This document shows, in pieces, positions 15,060 to 17,321 of a DNA stretch of 17,321 bases. This DNA is from Rhizobium sp. Q54 (GTDB lineage Bacteria > Pseudomonadota > Alphaproteobacteria > Rhizobiales > Beijerinckiaceae). The translations under genes were made by a program, and so were the position numbers. How positions within the stretch are numbered: the first letter of the stretch is position 1; every line of letters begins with the position of its first letter. Where the stretch lies: contig CAMDOY010000035.1 in the NCBI GenBank assembly GCA_945903655.1, positions 1 through 17,321 on the forward strand, given 5' to 3'. The notes beneath the pieces were generated by a model, which was given only the letters and a program-made list of their open reading frames with translations, was not told where the DNA came from and searched no databases.

Positions 15060-15559
15060 CATCGCCTTTCACACGCACCGTCGAACTCGAGGTGAACGGC
15101 GCCCCCTGCGCGCGCACCATCAACGTGCGGCGCCATCTCGCGGATTTCCTGCGCCATGACCTTGGCCTCACGGGCACCCATGTGGGCTGCGAGCACGGCG
15201 TCTGCGGCGCCTGCACAGTGCTGGTGGATGGGCAATCCATCCGCTCCTGCCTGATGCTGGCCGTGCAGGCCCATGGCAAGCAGGTGACCACCATAGAGGG
15301 GCTGGCGCCCTCGCCCGGCGTGCTGCATCCCCTGCAGGCGGCGCTGCACAAGCATCATGGCCTGCAATGCGGCTTCTGCACCCCGGGGATGCTGACGACG
15401 CTGGTGGAGCTGCTGAACACCGTGCGCAACCCCAGCGCCGATGAGGTGCGCATCGCCATCTCCGGCAATATATGCCGCTGCACCGGCTATGAGGGCATCG
15501 TGGCGGCGGCTTTGGAGGCCGCTGAAGTCATCGCCGCTTCGAAGGAGGCGTCCAAATGA
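15056..15559 (+). CDS. Mo hydroxylase 2Fe-2S subunit (CoxS/CutS-like), set 2
   Basis: This 167-residue small subunit has both cluster sites intact: Cys45, Cys50, Cys53 and Cys65 (GCEHGVCGACT, then RSC) for the ferredoxin-type cluster, and Cys105, Cys108, Cys140 and Cys142 (CGFCTPG, then ICRCTGYEGI) for the helical-domain cluster. Both its start and stop overlap neighbouring genes by four bases in ATGA junctions. It is similar to the set 1 subunit in the motifs but clearly diverged between them, so the two sets are not a recent duplication. Confidence 0.95.
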   Translation: MTSPFTRTVELEVNGAPCARTINVRRHLADFLRHDLGLTGTHVGCEHGVCGACTVLVDGQSIRSCLMLAVQAHGKQVTTIEGLAPSPGVLHPLQAALHKHHGLQCGFCTPGMLTTLVELLNTVRNPSADEVRIAISGNICRCTGYEGIVAAALEAAEVIAASKEASK

Positions 15560-17321
15560 CCACCATCGTCGGCGCCGACGTCCCCCGCCTTGAAGATGGG
15601 CCCCTGCTCACTGGCGCGGGCCGATATGTGGATGATCTGTCCTTTCCCGGGACCCTTCATGTGGCCTTCGTGCGCAGCCAGCACGCCCATGCGCTGATCA
15701 CGGGCGTCGATACGGCGGCGGCCAAAGCCCTTCCGGGCGTGATGGCGGTCTGGACCATGGCTGACATCGCGCCTCATCTCGCCGACCGATTGCTGCGCGT
15801 GGCCCTGCCAAGCCCCGCCTATCGGCAGGAATTGCATCGTCCCATTCTGGCGGAGACCGAAACCGTCCATGTGGGCGAGCCCATTGTCGCCGTCATCGCC
15901 AGCGATCCCTATGTGGCCGAGGATGCGGCGGATCTGGTGGTGGTGCATTACGACGAGCTTGTCGCCGTGACCGATTGCCGGGCCGCGCTGGAGCCGGGCT
16001 CTCCCACGGCGCATCTGAACGCCCCGGGCAATCTCGTGGCGGAATTTGCACTGGGCTATGGCGACCACGCCGGCGTCTTCGCCTCCGCCCCCCATGTCAT
16101 CCGCGAGAACTACTGGCAGCACCGGGGCGTCGCCCAGTCCATGGAATGCCGGGGCGTGCTGGCGCGCTTCGACTCGGTGGACGAACGACTGACCATGTGG
16201 AGCTCCACCCAGACACCCCATGCGGGTAAGCGCGTGCTCTGCGACCTGCTCGGCATGGACGAAGACCGCATCCGCGTCGTCACCCCCGATGTGGGCGGCG
16301 GCTTTGGGCCGAAGCTGGTGTTCTATCCTGAAGAGGCCATCGTCGCCCTCGCCGCGCTGCGCCTCAAGGCGCCGGTGAAGTGGATCGAAGATCGCCGCGA
16401 GCATTTCGTCTCCACCACCCAGGAGCGCGACCAGTTCTGGGACATGGAGATCGCCACCGACAATGACGGGCGCATTCTGGGTCTGCGCGGACTGCTGATT
16501 CACGAACACGGCGCCTATACGGCGCGCGGGGTGAATGTGCCCTATGGATCGGGCGCGGCGATCACCCTGCCCTATGTGGTGCCGAGCTATCACCTCGACA
16601 TCAAGCTCGCCCTCACCAACAAGGTCTCCGTGACGCCCATTCGTGGCGCAGGCCAGCCGCAGGCGGTTTTCGTCATGGAGCGTCTGCTCGATCGCGTCGC
16701 CGAAAAGCTGGGGCTTGACCGGGTCGAGGTGCGCCGACGCAATCTCGTGCAGCCCGAGCAGATGCCCTATCGCACGCAATTGCAGACGCGCGGCGGCATG
16801 CAGGTGGTGCTCGACAGCGGCGATTATCCCGCCTGCCTCGAGGCGGCGCTGGAAAAGGCGGATTGGCAGGGCTTCGCCCAGCGGCGCGAGAAGGCGCTCG
16901 CGGAGGGCCGGTATCTCGGCATCGGCCTCGCCAATTATGTGGAGGGCACGGGGCGCGGTCCCTTCGAGCCCGTGAGCGTGCGCATCGCCGAAAATGGCCG
17001 CATCCATGTGGCCAGCGGCGCTGCGGCCATGGGTCAGAGCACCAAGACCATGCTCGCTCAGGTCGTCGCCGAGCAGCTGGGCTGCGACATGAGCAATATC
17101 TCCGTCATCACCGGCGACACGGCGGCCATCGAGCTGGGCATGGGCGGCTTCAACAGCCGTCAGGCCGTGATGGCGGGCTCCTCGGCCCATGCGGCGGCGC
17201 TGAAGGTGCGCGAGAAGGCGCTGCATGTGGCGAGCCACATGCTGGATGTGGGCGTGCAGGCGCTGGAGATCGAGGGCCGCTCCATTCGCATGAAGGGCGA
17301 GGGCGGCAAGAGCATCGCGCT
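15556..17321 (+). CDS. Mo hydroxylase large (molybdopterin) subunit (CoxL-like), set 2 (3' end missing)
   Basis: An ATG overlapping the previous stop opens a frame that stays open for 588 codons to the window edge. The start MTTIVGADVPRLEDGPLLTG and N-terminal hammerhead domain are typical of the family. GGGFGPK (247-253) is the Mo-cofactor contact loop. The loop that defines CO dehydrogenase (AYxCSFR) is replaced by IRGAGQPQAVFVMER, so this is not a form I CO dehydrogenase. The C-terminal part with the expected catalytic Glu (GxGE) lies outside the window. The active-site loop differs from that of set 1 (TYRAPGR), suggesting a different substrate or position of hydroxylation. About 180-200 residues are missing by comparison with set 1. 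Confidence 0.92.
   Translation, partial: MTTIVGADVPRLEDGPLLTGAGRYVDDLSFPGTLHVAFVRSQHAHALITGVDTAAAKALPGVMAVWTMADIAPHLADRLLRVALPSPAYRQELHRPILAETETVHVGEPIVAVIASDPYVAEDAADLVVVHYDELVAVTDCRAALEPGSPTAHLNAPGNLVAEFALGYGDHAGVFASAPHVIRENYWQHRGVAQSMECRGVLARFDSVDERLTMWSSTQTPHAGKRVLCDLLGMDEDRIRVVTPDVGGGFGPKLVFYPEEAIVALAALRLKAPVKWIEDRREHFVSTTQERDQFWDMEIATDNDGRILGLRGLLIHEHGAYTARGVNVPYGSGAAITLPYVVPSYHLDIKLALTNKVSVTPIRGAGQPQAVFVMERLLDRVAEKLGLDRVEVRRRNLVQPEQMPYRTQLQTRGGMQVVLDSGDYPACLEAALEKADWQGFAQRREKALAEGRYLGIGLANYVEGTGRGPFEPVSVRIAENGRIHVASGAAAMGQSTKTMLAQVVAEQLGCDMSNISVITGDTAAIELGMGGFNSRQAVMAGSSAHAAALKVREKALHVASHMLDVGVQALEIEGRSIRMKGEGGKSIA

Noticed and set aside
15487..17238. Antisense ORF (583 codons) opposite the second Mo hydroxylase set
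   Set aside because: Same artefact of GC-rich coding DNA; the plus-strand frame has unmistakable family motifs.

Overview
The window looks like chromosomal DNA from a high-GC alphaproteobacterium, probably Hyphomicrobiales/Rhizobiales-like. The evidence is GC-rich codon use (about 68% GC where I counted single lines), tightly overlapping ATGA gene junctions, and the protein families present. The assignment is by general resemblance only. I see no rRNA, tRNA, CRISPR array, transposase or integrase.

Layout. (1) 1-2537, plus strand: the 3' part of a peptide-class ABC transporter ATPase (YejF-like), then phosphopentomutase (deoB) and uracil phosphoribosyltransferase (upp). These form a compact pentose/pyrimidine salvage set. 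(2) 2538 to about 6583: a block of visibly lower GC (about 42-43% in counted lines of 2641 and 3901, about 60% inside the TPR gene). It holds a minus-strand GT14-like (core-2/I-branching type) glycosyltransferase, a minus-strand protein that reads as a RuvB-type AAA+ domain with its nucleotide-binding motifs lost, and a divergent plus-strand TPR protein with a C-terminal GT9-like glycosyltransferase domain. The leader of the TPR gene has a striking potential RNA switch and a tiny ORF. This is the most accessory-looking and least explained part of the window. (3) 6552-17321: a catabolic cluster. Two complete-looking sets of molybdenum hydroxylase genes, each in the order FAD subunit, 2Fe-2S subunit, Mo subunit (coxMSL order), are accompanied by two paralogous NMT1/THI5-like periplasmic binding proteins and a UbiD-family prenylated-FMN decarboxylase on the opposite strand. 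The last Mo subunit runs off the window.

How the genes may work together (inference). The binding proteins would capture a small aromatic or heteroaromatic compound in the periplasm. The two Mo enzymes would hydroxylate it or its breakdown products, passing electrons through the 2Fe-2S and FAD subunits, and UbiD would remove a carboxyl group. Neither Mo subunit carries the AYxCSFR loop of true CO dehydrogenase, so CO oxidation is unlikely. The permease and ATPase for the binding proteins, the Mo-cofactor maturation genes and a UbiX prenyltransferase are not in the window. The intergenic region between the first binding protein and the first Mo hydroxylase operon carries a mirrored TTTTGGCGCAA-N4/5-TTGACA element, one copy facing each divergent gene, which suggests shared control.
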